Shown in pieces: positions 56,027 through 64,000 of a DNA stretch of 64,000 nt. The position numbers were made by a program, and so were the translations under genes. This stretch comes from Geothrix sp. 21YS21S-2. Its GTDB lineage: Bacteria > Acidobacteriota > Holophagae > Holophagales > Holophagaceae. The first letter of the stretch is position 1; each line of letters opens with the position of its first letter. The stretch is taken from the NCBI RefSeq assembly GCF_030846775.1, contig NZ_CP132910.1, positions 530,001 through 594,000 on the forward strand, written 5' to 3'. The notes beneath the pieces were generated by a model. It was not told the origin of the DNA and made no database searches. It saw only the letters and a list, made by a program, of their open reading frames with translations.

Positions 56027-57055
56027 ATGAAGGCATTGGTCAAGAGCAGGCGGGAACCCGGGCTTTGGATGGAGGACGTCCCGATGCCGGAGACGGGCCC
56101 CAACGACGTGCTGATCCGCATCCACAAGTCCGCCATCTGCGGCACGGACATGCACATCTGGAACTGGGACGCCTGGAGCCAGAAGACGATCCCCGTGCCG
56201 ATGCACGTCGGCCACGAGTACGTGGGCATCATCGAGCAGGTGGGCGCGGAGGTCGAGGGCTACAAGGTGGGCGACCGGGTCTCGGGCGAGGGCCACATCG
56301 TCTGCGGCCACTGCCGCAACTGCCGCGCCGGCAAGCGCCATCTCTGCCCCAACACCCGGGGCGTGGGCGTGAACCGCCCGGGCTCGTTCGCCGAGTACCT
56401 GTCGCTGCCGGCCTCGAACCTCTTCAAGGTGCCCGACGGCATCTCCGACGACCTGGCCTCCATCTTCGACCCGTACGGCAACGCGGCCCACACGGCCCTC
56501 TCCTTCGACATGGTGGGCGAGGACGTCCTCATCACCGGCGCCGGCCCCATCGGGATCATGGCCGTGGCCATCGCCAAGCACGTGGGCGCCCGCAACGTCG
56601 TCATCACCGACGTGAACCCCTACCGCCTGGACCTCGCCCGCAGGATGGGCGCCACCCGCGCCGTGGACGTCAGCAGGGAGAAGCTGGCCGACGTGGAGAA
56701 GGAGCTGGGCATGACCGAGGGCTTCGACATCGGCATGGAGATGAGCGGCAACGGCGGCGCCTTCCGGGGCATGATCGACTCCATGGCCAACGGCGGCCGC
56801 ATCGCCATGCTCGGGATCCTCGGCGAGGACGTGGCCGTGGACTGGGGCAAGGTGATCTTCAAGGGCCTGTTCCTGAAGGGGATCTACGGGCGGGAGATGT
56901 TCGAGACCTGGTACAAGATGGCCGCCATGATCCAGGGCGGGCTGGACATCAGTCCCATCATCACGCACCACTTCCCCATCGACGAATTCCGGAAGGGGTT
57001 CGAGGTCATGGGCAGCGGGAAGTCAGGGAAGGTCATCCTGGACTGGGGCGTCTAG
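56027..57055 (+). CDS. tdh: L-threonine 3-dehydrogenase
   Basis: A 342-residue zinc-dependent medium-chain dehydrogenase. The catalytic zinc site is C38 (ICGTDMH), H63-E64 (GHEY); the structural zinc lobe is [15 protein letters not shown]. The NAD-binding loop is [17 protein letters not shown]. It oxidises threonine to 2-amino-3-ketobutyrate, the substrate of the Kbl enzyme encoded just upstream. The ribosome site ACGGAGG precedes the ATG. Confidence 0.97.
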   Translation: MKALVKSRREPGLWMEDVPMPETGPNDVLIRIHKSAICGTDMHIWNWDAWSQKTIPVPMHVGHEYVGIIEQVGAEVEGYKVGDRVSGEGHIVCGHCRNCRAGKRHLCPNTRGVGVNRPGSFAEYLSLPASNLFKVPDGISDDLASIFDPYGNAAHTALSFDMVGEDVLITGAGPIGIMAVAIAKHVGARNVVITDVNPYRLDLARRMGATRAVDVSREKLADVEKELGMTEGFDIGMEMSGNGGAFRGMIDSMANGGRIAMLGILGEDVAVDWGKVIFKGLFLKGIYGREMFETWYKMAAMIQGGLDISPIITHHFPIDEFRKGFEVMGSGKSGKVILDWGV

Positions 57056-57063
57056 CCTGACTG

Positions 57064-57100
57064 GGTGGGTCGGCTCAATAATCTGAGGGGCCGGCCCACC
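57064..57100 (+). terminator. kbl-tdh terminator
   Basis: GGTGGGTCGGC (57064-57074) and GCCGGCCCACC (57090-57100) form a stem of 11 pairs (one wobble) with a 15-nt loop, nine bases after the tdh stop. It lies between convergent genes and lacks a long T-run, so efficiency is uncertain. Confidence 0.65.
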
Positions 57101-57118
57101 TCGTCAAATCCGAGGGAC

Positions 57119-59056
57119 TCAGTAGTCAAGGCCCATCTTGAGCAGGTGCAGGCCGAGGGAGAGGAGCGAAGCGAGAATGCACGCCACCGCAAGGGCGGCG
57201 CTGTTCAGCTTGCGCCACCAGCCACTGGATTCGGTCCAGGCGAGGACGGCATTGCCGATGGCCGCGACCGTCCCGGCCAGGGAGATCAGCCCAAGGATCT
57301 GGAACAGCCGCTGGAGAGCATCCGCGAAGACCAGATGGTGCTCACCCATGGATTGGAGCCAATAGGCGAACCCGCCCGCACAAGCCAGGTTCGTCAGGGC
57401 CGCGAGCCGGCTGGCCCGGTACCACCCCTGGGCCCGGGGGGAGAGCCCGGACGGCTTCCCGCACCGGCAGCGGACCAGGGCCGCGAGGGGCCAAAGTGCC
57501 AGGGCGGCGAGGAGAACGGTCAACGCATAGCCCAGCACCACCTTGCTGCCGAGAAAGGACTGCCATGCGGTCGCTGGGAAGAAGACCATGATCGGCGAGT
57601 AGGGTTCGATGGCCATATGCTGGACCTTGCCGCCCTCCACCACGAAGACCAGCTGGTCCTGGCCTTGGAGGTCCTGCCAGACGAAGGGCGCCACCTCGCG
57701 GAAATGCCTGGGTTTGCCGGTCAGCAGGTCCTTCCACACCAGGTCGCCCTGGCCGTCCTGCCTGAATTCCTGCATCCCCAGGAACCGCAGGGCATAGAGG
57801 AAACTGCTTTTCGGATTCCGGCTGCACCAGTAGTTCCCCGCGACCTGCGCGCCATGCTCGCGCGCGGTGGGCAGCGCCCGGGGCGCGGCGGCTGCCGGCA
57901 TGGGGAAATAGCGGTCGAGGAAGCCGTCCTCGATGGCCTGCCGGAGCCGGTAGGCGGCCTTGTCCTGGCCGACCCCGTCGATGGACAGGTAGAGCCCCAC
58001 TTTCGCCCGGGTAAGCAGCATCAGGTCGCTGTGGAAGAACATCGTGTCCCCGCCGTGGGCGATGATGGTCTGTCCGTTGCGGTCCTGGCGGTAGAAGCCC
58101 AGGGCCATGGGGTGGGCCCCCGGGGTGCAGGTCAGCTCGAATTCGTGCATCATCCGCGCCGTGGACGGCTTGAGGATCTGGGCGTCGTTGTAGCGGCCTT
58201 CATTGAGATGGGCGATCATGAAGCGGCCCATGTCGTCTGCGGATGCGGACAAGCTGCCAGCCGGGGCCATGGAGATGAGCTCGAAGTACTTAGGGGGCTC
58301 CGAGGCCAGCTGGTAGGTGGTGGCCATGTGCCCCTTGAAACGGTCCGGAAGGGGCTGGACGAAGGTGCTGTGCTCCATGCCGAGGGGGCGGAAGATGTTC
58401 TGCTCGACGTACGCCTCGAAGGGCATGCCGCTGACCCGCTCCACCAGGTATCCGGCGACGGACGCGCCATAGTTCGAATAGGCGGGCACCTGGCCGGGCG
58501 CGTATGCCCGTTCGGGGACCCAGCGCTTCAAGGTCGCGCCGTTGCTCATGAAATCGGCCTGGTCCGGGATGATGAGGCCCCGGATGCACTCCTCGAAACC
58601 CGCCGTGTGGGTCATGAGGTTGCGGAGCGTGACGGGGCGCCCTCCCCGGTCCGGGATGCGGTAGTCGAGGTAGGTGTTGACGTCCTTGTCCAGATCCAGC
58701 TTGCCCTGCTCGACCAGTTGCATCACCGCCGTCCAGGTGAGCAGTTTGGATACCGATCCAGGCCGGAACATGGTGGTGGCGGGATCCACCGGCTTCCCGG
58801 AGGCGATGTCCGCGGAGCCGTAGCCGCGGCTCACCAGGATCCTGCCATCCTTGACGACCGTGACCACGGCGCTGGCCACGTCCGCGGACGGAATCCCATA
58901 GCCGAGGAGCCCGTCCAGCCACGCCTGGGCATCCTGTGCCGTCAGGGCGGGCGGGGCGGCCGGCGCGGCCCGGGGCGATTCCGCCTGCCCAAGCAGGGCG
59001 GCGAACCCCAGCAGGAGCAGGCTGGGAAGTCTGGACAGGCGGGAAGGAATCGGCAT
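57119..59056 (-). CDS. Exported serine hydrolase (class C beta-lactamase-like) with C-terminal membrane domain
   Basis: A 645-residue protein. The signal peptide is followed by a beta-lactamase/D-aminopeptidase domain: SxxK at S101-K104 in RPGSVSKLL, the Y-x-N motif in PAYSNYG and a His/Gly triad stretch IAHGGDTMFF. A beta-rich middle part follows, and the last 150 residues contain about four hydrophobic segments (LGYALTVLLAALALWPLAAL and later). It resembles penicillin-binding/peptidase-like membrane hydrolases that cleave D-amino-acid peptides. It diverges from an exported dipeptide epimerase. Role in cell-wall peptide use is inferred. Confidence 0.85.
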   Translation of the reverse strand: MPIPSRLSRLPSLLLLGFAALLGQAESPRAAPAAPPALTAQDAQAWLDGLLGYGIPSADVASAVVTVVKDGRILVSRGYGSADIASGKPVDPATTMFRPGSVSKLLTWTAVMQLVEQGKLDLDKDVNTYLDYRIPDRGGRPVTLRNLMTHTAGFEECIRGLIIPDQADFMSNGATLKRWVPERAYAPGQVPAYSNYGASVAGYLVERVSGMPFEAYVEQNIFRPLGMEHSTFVQPLPDRFKGHMATTYQLASEPPKYFELISMAPAGSLSASADDMGRFMIAHLNEGRYNDAQILKPSTARMMHEFELTCTPGAHPMALGFYRQDRNGQTIIAHGGDTMFFHSDLMLLTRAKVGLYLSIDGVGQDKAAYRLRQAIEDGFLDRYFPMPAAAAPRALPTAREHGAQVAGNYWCSRNPKSSFLYALRFLGMQEFRQDGQGDLVWKDLLTGKPRHFREVAPFVWQDLQGQDQLVFVVEGGKVQHMAIEPYSPIMVFFPATAWQSFLGSKVVLGYALTVLLAALALWPLAALVRCRCGKPSGLSPRAQGWYRASRLAALTNLACAGGFAYWLQSMGEHHLVFADALQRLFQILGLISLAGTVAAIGNAVLAWTESSGWWRKLNSAALAVACILASLLSLGLHLLKMGLDY

Positions 59057-59289
59057 GGGACGTTCTCCCTGAGGGTCAGGCCAGTCCCCGGTTCACGGGG
59101 TTCGCGGTGGAGTTCATGGCTGGAATTGTCCTGACATTATGGCGCGGCAGCTTGGTGCCGATCGCGCCGCCCTCTGCCAAATCCGACCAATCCACCGCAC
59201 TAGGCGGGATTTCGCAGGTTCCGCACGGCTTCCAGCCAAGCGCCGCCCCTGGGCCATCACGGAACATGAAGCCTCGGGGAGGGCTGGAT

Positions 59290-60519
59290 ATGACCTGTTC
59301 CAGGTTGGATTTTCTGAAGACGCTCGGCATGGGAAGCCTGGCCTGGGCGGTGGCCAAGCCGCCCTTGCCCGCGCTGGCCGGGGGCGGCGGCGTCCTGCCG
59401 GAAGCCAGGGCCCTGGCGGCCAGGATGCGGATCCGGGACGTGGAGATCTACCCCTTCGAGTTGAGAATGAAGGAACCCTTCACGGTTGCCTTCGAAACGT
59501 TCGACCATTCCAAGGGCGTCCTGATCCGCATCCGCACCGACGCCGGCCTCACGGGCCTGGGCGAAGCCAGCCCGCTGCTCCGGGTGACAGGCGACACCCA
59601 GGCTACGGCGGTCCACGCCGCCCGGCAGATCCGGTATCTCCTGATCGGCAAGGACCCCCTGGCCATCGAGCGCACCCTCGGACTCATCGGCGTCCATCTC
59701 CACTCGAATCCCGCCATCGTCGCCGCCTTCGACATGGCCCTCTGGGATCTCCTCGGCAAGGCGGCGGGACTCCCCGTCTTTCGCCTCCTGGGCGGCGACA
59801 CGACCACCTTCGAGACGGACCTGACCATCGGCCTGGAAACGCCCGAGGCGATGGCCGCGAGCGCCCGGGCGTCCCTGGCCCAGGGGTTCAGGACCCTGAA
59901 GATCAAGCTCGGCCAGGAACCCGCGGCGGACCTCGCGCGGCTCCAGGCGATCCGGGAGGCCGTGGGCGGCGCGGTGACGCTGCGCATTGACGCCAACCAG
60001 GGCTACACGGTGCCCCAGGCCCGGTATGCCCTCCAGCACATGGAGCGGTTCAACCTTCAATGTTGTGAACAACCGTTGGACCACAAGGATCTGGAGGGCA
60101 TGCGGTACCTGCGCACCGTCAGCCCGATCCCGCTGATGGCGGACGAGTCCCTCTTCTCGCCCTCCGACGCGCTCCGGCTCCTGAGGGAGGAGGCCTGCGA
60201 CTTCTTCAACATCAAGCTCATGAAGTGCGGAGGCATCACCAGCGCCCTGAAGATCGCCTGGATCGCCGAGGCCGGAGGCGTGCCCTGCATGGTGGGGTGC
60301 ATGCTTGAGAGCCGCCTGGGCCTGACGGCGGCAGCTCATGTCCACGGGGCCGGGCGGGCCATCACCATGGCCGACCTCGACAGCCATTATGACTTTACCG
60401 TGGACCCCATCCTCGGCGGCATCCGGGTCGCGGGGGGCCTGGTGACACTGCCCGAGCAGCCCGGCCTGGGGGCCGACATCGACCCCGCCTTCCTCCGGAA
60501 ACTCGAACGGGTTCGCTGA
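59290..60519 (+). CDS. Exported dipeptide epimerase (enolase superfamily)
   Basis: A 409-residue protein. An N-terminal Arg-x-x-Phe-Leu-Lys signal (SRLDFLKTLG) resembles a twin-arginine signal with only one arginine and is followed by a hydrophobic stretch, so export is likely. The enolase-superfamily residues are K204 and K206 (KIK), D234 in IDAN, E260 (CEQPL), D285 in ADES and K309 in NIK, with the dipeptide-binding pair D362/D364 (ADLDSH). This fits L-Ala-D/L-Glu-type dipeptide epimerases. GGGAGGG precedes ATG 59290. A TonB receptor and a second paralogue follow. The exact dipeptide is not shown. Confidence 0.85.
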   Translation: MTCSRLDFLKTLGMGSLAWAVAKPPLPALAGGGGVLPEARALAARMRIRDVEIYPFELRMKEPFTVAFETFDHSKGVLIRIRTDAGLTGLGEASPLLRVTGDTQATAVHAARQIRYLLIGKDPLAIERTLGLIGVHLHSNPAIVAAFDMALWDLLGKAAGLPVFRLLGGDTTTFETDLTIGLETPEAMAASARASLAQGFRTLKIKLGQEPAADLARLQAIREAVGGAVTLRIDANQGYTVPQARYALQHMERFNLQCCEQPLDHKDLEGMRYLRTVSPIPLMADESLFSPSDALRLLREEACDFFNIKLMKCGGITSALKIAWIAEAGGVPCMVGCMLESRLGLTAAAHVHGAGRAITMADLDSHYDFTVDPILGGIRVAGGLVTLPEQPGLGADIDPAFLRKLERVR

Positions 60520-60687
60520 CCTTGAAGGGGCAAGGTTGTATCAAATTCACAGGAAAACCCGGGCAGCGGACCAAGCGGCAGACCCCGATTTCTCTGATGA
60601 TTGGTAAAACCCGAGCCCTTGTTTTGATTTGAAGTTCCCCACCTTGCTCGCCGTCCCTGCGGCGAACGCTTTCCAGGAGCCTCGATC

Positions 60688-63636
60688 ATGAGCCGATCCA
60701 TCCTTAGGCTAGGCCTCCTAACGCTGGTCCTCGCCGCCTCCGGTCCAGCAGCCTATTCCCAGAGCATGACCACCGGAGCCATTTCGGGGATCCTGCGCGC
60801 CCCTGACGGTTCGCCTGTGGCCGGGGCGGCCGTGACGGTTTCCAGCAGCCAGGTGCGGCGATCCACCGTGTCCCAGGCGAACGGGACCTACCACTTCGGC
60901 CTTCTGAACCCGGGCGAATGGCTGCTGGAGGTTGCCAAGCCAGGCTTCGTGCGGTTCCAGACACGGTTGTCCGTGGCCACCAACAATGACCAGACGGTCA
61001 ATGTGAAACTCGGCTTGATGAAGGAAATGATCGTCGAGGTGGTCGAGACCGCCGGCACCGTGGACTTCACCAGCACGACCCAGGGCCTGAACCTGGACCG
61101 CAAGGCCATCGATTCCCTTCCCAAGACCCGCAATTTCAATTCGCTCGCGCTCCTGGCTCCGGGCTCCTCCGCCGACTACAACCCGGGGGTGATGGGCGTG
61201 TCGGGGGTGAACATCAGCGGAGCTTCCGCCGCCGAGAACCAGTTCGTCATCGACGGAATGAACACCAACGACTACCGGTTCGGCACCCAGAGCTCGGGCC
61301 TCAAGACCGATTTCATCGAACAGATCGAGGTCCAGACGGGCGGTTTCCGGCCGGAATACTCCGCCCTGGGCGGCGTGGTCAATGTGGTGACGAAGTCGGG
61401 GACGAACACGACCCGGGGCAGCGCCTGGATGACCTGGGACCCGGGCGGCTGCCAGGCGGTTGCCAAGGGCAACGAATTCGCGAAGCAGGACCCGCCAAGG
61501 TCGCGCACCGACTTCGGCTTCGAACTGGGCGGGCCGGTCATCAAGGAGAAGCTCTTCTACTTTGCCGGGGTGGATTCGGAATCCTCCAAGGGCCAGCGGC
61601 CCCTTCCCAATGACGACCCGGGACTCGTGGGCGGCAGGCCCACCCTGGACCGGCTGCAGGCCCTGGGCAAGATCAACTGGTTTGCCACCCAGGACGTCCA
61701 GTTCACCTTCGCGGCTTCCACCGACGTCACCAAGAACAACCAGGATCCCATCTACCAGGGGGGCGGCACCCTGAACCAGGGCCTGGACCAGCGGGACACC
61801 GTAACCAACCTGAGCCTCAGCTTCGATTGGACCATCGCCTCGAACCTCCTCCTCTCCGCCAAGGTGGGCTCAGTCAAGGTCGCTACCGACTACACCTATT
61901 CGGCCGAGTCCGTCCAGCGCACCCAGGCGGTCTGGGACTACTACTATTACATCGGCGGACCGGGCGCGGCGACCCACCCCGAACTGGCGGGCAAGGTCGC
62001 GCATTACAGCGGCGGCCGGGGGGTGGTGAACACCGCCCCCACCGACAGCGCCAGCAACCAGGCCCGCATCGATCTGTCCTGGCTCTGGAACCAGCATGCC
62101 TTCAAATTCGGGTTCAGCCAGATCGACGCCACGGTGCACAACGGCCAGACCACCACCGGACCTCTCAGTCCCATGAGCGAGAATGGCCAGTATCCGCTCC
62201 TGTACTACGTCCTCGCCAATGAATGGCCCATGCTCGACGTGGTGGAACTGCACAGCAAGACCACCGGTAAATCCAGATACTCGGCCTTCTACGCCCAGGA
62301 CATCTGGGAGGCGTTGCCCGGCCTGCGGTTGATGTACGGCGCCCGGATGGAATCCCAGAGCGTCCGGCAGGTGGGTGGGCAGACCATCCTCTCGTTCAAG
62401 GGGAAGGACTACCTCCAGCCGAGGCTCGGCCTCACCTGGGATCCGGCCAATGATGGCAGGACCAAGTTCTCGGCGAGCTATGCCGTGTACTACGAGGCCA
62501 TGCCGAATTTCATCGCCGTCGCCCTTGCGGGGGACCAGACCTTCACACAGCGAATATTCGGCTACTTCGGCCCCAGTACCGCCTTCACCTACAACAACGG
62601 CCAGCCGATCATCCTCGACCCCAATGGCTATGACCTGATGCAGGACTCCAGCGGCCAGACGAAGTCGGCCCCCGTCGCGGATGGGATCAAGCTCCCCAAG
62701 CGCACGGAATGGATATTCGGCTTCGACAAGGACCTGTCCCGCGGCTGGTGGCTGGGCCTGCATGCGAAATACCGCAAGCTCACGGATCCCATCGAGATCT
62801 CCGCCCTCGCCGACACGGAGGGCAACTACTACGATTCCGGGGTCGCGAGCGCCTTCATCGGCGGCAGTCCCGTCCAGTGGCCCGGCCAGGGCATTCTTTG
62901 GAATCCCGGACCGACGGCATCCTGGACCGCCCGCACGGATCCCAGCAGCCAGAACAGCGGCCAGAAGATCACGGTCAACGATACCCACTACCCGAAAATG
63001 TACAACGAATACAAATCCATCGACATTTCCCTGGCGAAGCGCTCGGACCGCGATGCCTTGCAGTTCAGCTATACCTGGTCCCGCCTGAGCGGCAACTACC
63101 AGGGGGTGAGCTACAGCGCCAGCCCCAGCACAACCTCCGCGGGCTTTGCCAACATAGGCCAAGCCTACAACAACGCCTTCATGGTCGGCTCGGGCCTCCT
63201 CATCGGGGACCGGACCCACGCCATCAAGCTCCAGGCCTCCCACCGCTTCACGGTGGCCGGCAACGACCTCAACGCCGGCCTCAGCGGCGACTCCACCAGT
63301 GGCGTGCCCATCAGCCACTTCGACAACCACGGCGATTTCACCGGGGCCGGCGCCGCTTCACCGGCGGGTGGGCGCCTGGGCCAGTTCGGCCGCACCCCCT
63401 GGATCACGAATTTCGATCTGCACCTGGACTACCAGGTAAGCCTGCCCATGGGCCTCAAGGCGACCCCCTTCGTGGATTGCTTCAACCTTTTCAACACCCG
63501 AAAGACCACCTACGTCTATGAGACGGCCACCCAGCCCTTCACCGGCGATCCGGGCGACCGGGACCCGAAGCTCGAGCAGTCAAGGGCCTGGGTCCAGGGC
63601 CGGCGCTACACCCTGGGCGTCAAGATCCAGTTCTGA
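60688..63636 (+). CDS. TonB-dependent receptor with carboxypeptidase-like N-terminal domain (Oar-type)
   Basis: A 982-residue outer-membrane protein. After the signal peptide (residues 1-24), residues about 30-105 form a carboxypeptidase-regulatory-like beta domain (TGAISGILRAPDGSPVAGAAVTV, then NGTYHFGLLNPGEW). The plug follows (GVNISGASAAENQFVIDGMN, EIQ-like FIEQIEVQTGGFRPEYSALGGVVNVVTKSGTN), and then a 22-strand-type barrel ending in KIQF with the terminal Phe. It imports a large or bound substrate with TonB energy. Flanking dipeptide epimerases suggest a peptide substrate. Confidence 0.92.
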   Translation: MSRSILRLGLLTLVLAASGPAAYSQSMTTGAISGILRAPDGSPVAGAAVTVSSSQVRRSTVSQANGTYHFGLLNPGEWLLEVAKPGFVRFQTRLSVATNNDQTVNVKLGLMKEMIVEVVETAGTVDFTSTTQGLNLDRKAIDSLPKTRNFNSLALLAPGSSADYNPGVMGVSGVNISGASAAENQFVIDGMNTNDYRFGTQSSGLKTDFIEQIEVQTGGFRPEYSALGGVVNVVTKSGTNTTRGSAWMTWDPGGCQAVAKGNEFAKQDPPRSRTDFGFELGGPVIKEKLFYFAGVDSESSKGQRPLPNDDPGLVGGRPTLDRLQALGKINWFATQDVQFTFAASTDVTKNNQDPIYQGGGTLNQGLDQRDTVTNLSLSFDWTIASNLLLSAKVGSVKVATDYTYSAESVQRTQAVWDYYYYIGGPGAATHPELAGKVAHYSGGRGVVNTAPTDSASNQARIDLSWLWNQHAFKFGFSQIDATVHNGQTTTGPLSPMSENGQYPLLYYVLANEWPMLDVVELHSKTTGKSRYSAFYAQDIWEALPGLRLMYGARMESQSVRQVGGQTILSFKGKDYLQPRLGLTWDPANDGRTKFSASYAVYYEAMPNFIAVALAGDQTFTQRIFGYFGPSTAFTYNNGQPIILDPNGYDLMQDSSGQTKSAPVADGIKLPKRTEWIFGFDKDLSRGWWLGLHAKYRKLTDPIEISALADTEGNYYDSGVASAFIGGSPVQWPGQGILWNPGPTASWTARTDPSSQNSGQKITVNDTHYPKMYNEYKSIDISLAKRSDRDALQFSYTWSRLSGNYQGVSYSASPSTTSAGFANIGQAYNNAFMVGSGLLIGDRTHAIKLQASHRFTVAGNDLNAGLSGDSTSGVPISHFDNHGDFTGAGAASPAGGRLGQFGRTPWITNFDLHLDYQVSLPMGLKATPFVDCFNLFNTRKTTYVYETATQPFTGDPGDRDPKLEQSRAWVQGRRYTLGVKIQF

Positions 63637-63657
63637 GTCTCCTTTCCGAGGTATGAC

Positions 63658-64000
63658 ATGCCCTTCACGCGCAACGAGTTCCTGAAGACCCTGGGCGCAG
63701 GGGCCCTGGCAGTGGCCAGCGGCGGCCTTGCCCTCCCTGCCGCCTCCGCCTCCCGCGCGCTCACGGAAGCCCGGAAGGTCACGGGGCGGATGAAGATCAA
63801 GGACGTGGAAGTCTACTGCTTCGATCTGAAGTTCAACCAGCCATTCAAGATCGCCTTTGATGTCATCGAGGGCACCCAGGGGGTCCTGATCCGGATCCTC
63901 ACGGATTCCGGGCTGGTGGGCCTGGGCGAGTCCAGCCCCCTCCAGTCGGTCACGGGCGACAACCAGGCCACCAACCTTGATGTGGCCCGCCACCTGCGCG
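63658..64000 (+). CDS. Second exported dipeptide epimerase, cut by window edge
   Basis: The first 114 residues are present. The start MPFTRNEFLKTLGAG is a TAT-like signal with a single arginine, followed by a hydrophobic segment and an Ala-rich cut region. KIKDVEVYCFDLKFNQPFKIAFDVIEGTQGVLIRI and GLGESSPLQSVTGDNQAT align closely with the first epimerase at 59290 (MRIRDVEIYPFEL, GLGEASPLLRVTGDTQAT). It is a paralogue. The catalytic core is beyond the window. It follows the TonB receptor by 21 bp and is probably in the same operon. Confidence 0.85.
   Translation, partial: MPFTRNEFLKTLGAGALAVASGGLALPAASASRALTEARKVTGRMKIKDVEVYCFDLKFNQPFKIAFDVIEGTQGVLIRILTDSGLVGLGESSPLQSVTGDNQATNLDVARHLR

Noticed and set aside
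54178-56232. A 684-codon minus-strand frame joining the lipoprotein and sequence antisense to kbl
   Set aside because: Only the last 181 codons (lipoprotein with signal peptide) look coding; the rest is antisense to kbl.

Overview
The window is a GC-rich (about 65-70 %) bacterial chromosome segment with tightly packed genes. Several features point to Acidobacteriota, most likely a Holophagae (Geothrix/Holophaga-like) genome: an Oar-type TonB receptor with an N-terminal carboxypeptidase-regulatory-like domain, bacillithiol synthesis (bshA), a large HEVGH zinc metalloprotease, a split methylmalonyl-CoA mutase and a Rieske-containing nitrate reductase cluster. The taxon is an inference from gene content; no marker rRNA is present.

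Layout. 1-3.6 kb (minus): a short signal-peptide protein with three (A/S)CG motifs, a radical SAM/SPASM enzyme and the start of an MNIO (DUF692) enzyme, which together look like a peptide-modification (RiPP-like) cassette. Upstream are an AhpD-type protein and an ECF sigma factor facing an NTF2-like protein. 4.1-7.8 kb (minus): EthD-like protein, beta-propeller, peroxiredoxin-like protein, YceI and YHS proteins. 7.8-10.35 kb: a small accessory region with an AbiJ-like defence gene, a dead IS200/IS605 transposase and other remnants, ending at tRNA-Met(CAT). 10.35-15.2 kb: bshA, yggT, divIVA and several exported proteins, one split by an in-frame stop. 15.2-20.9 kb: phosphohexomutase, TldE-like protein, macro-domain protein and an in-frame CoaE-TldD fusion. 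21-27.1 kb: a complete nitrate reductase operon (membrane subunit, Mo catalytic subunit, Fe-S protein, Rieske protein, small membrane protein, NarK) with an FNR-type site upstream. 27.2-30.5 kb: nickel/cobalt ECF transporter cbiMQO and an HTH-PAS regulator. 30.6-39.8 kb: rpe, amidohydrolase, methylmalonyl-CoA mutase large subunit, YHS-like protein, zinc metalloprotease, FtsW-type protein and an NAD(P)-binding protein. 39.9-45.7 kb: exported protein, chemoreceptor, YggS, zinc-ribbon protein and groES-groEL under a CIRCE element. 45.8-57 kb: bulb-lectin protein, small membrane protein, flavin reductase, metallophosphoesterase, miaB, rex, SDR epimerase, guaA, lipoprotein and the threonine-degradation pair kbl-tdh. 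57-64 kb: a secreted serine hydrolase diverging from two exported dipeptide epimerases that flank a TonB receptor, suggesting a peptide scavenging locus.

Functional themes are anaerobic nitrate respiration (nitrate reductase, NarK, Rex, FNR-like sites), thiol and peroxide defence (bshA, peroxiredoxin, AhpD), metal uptake and possible metal-binding peptide production, and peptide or muropeptide use. The most unusual items are the ACG-peptide/radical SAM/MNIO cassette at the left edge, the secreted dipeptide-epimerase/TonB locus at the right edge, the CoaE-TldD fusion and the Rieske nitrate reductase operon.
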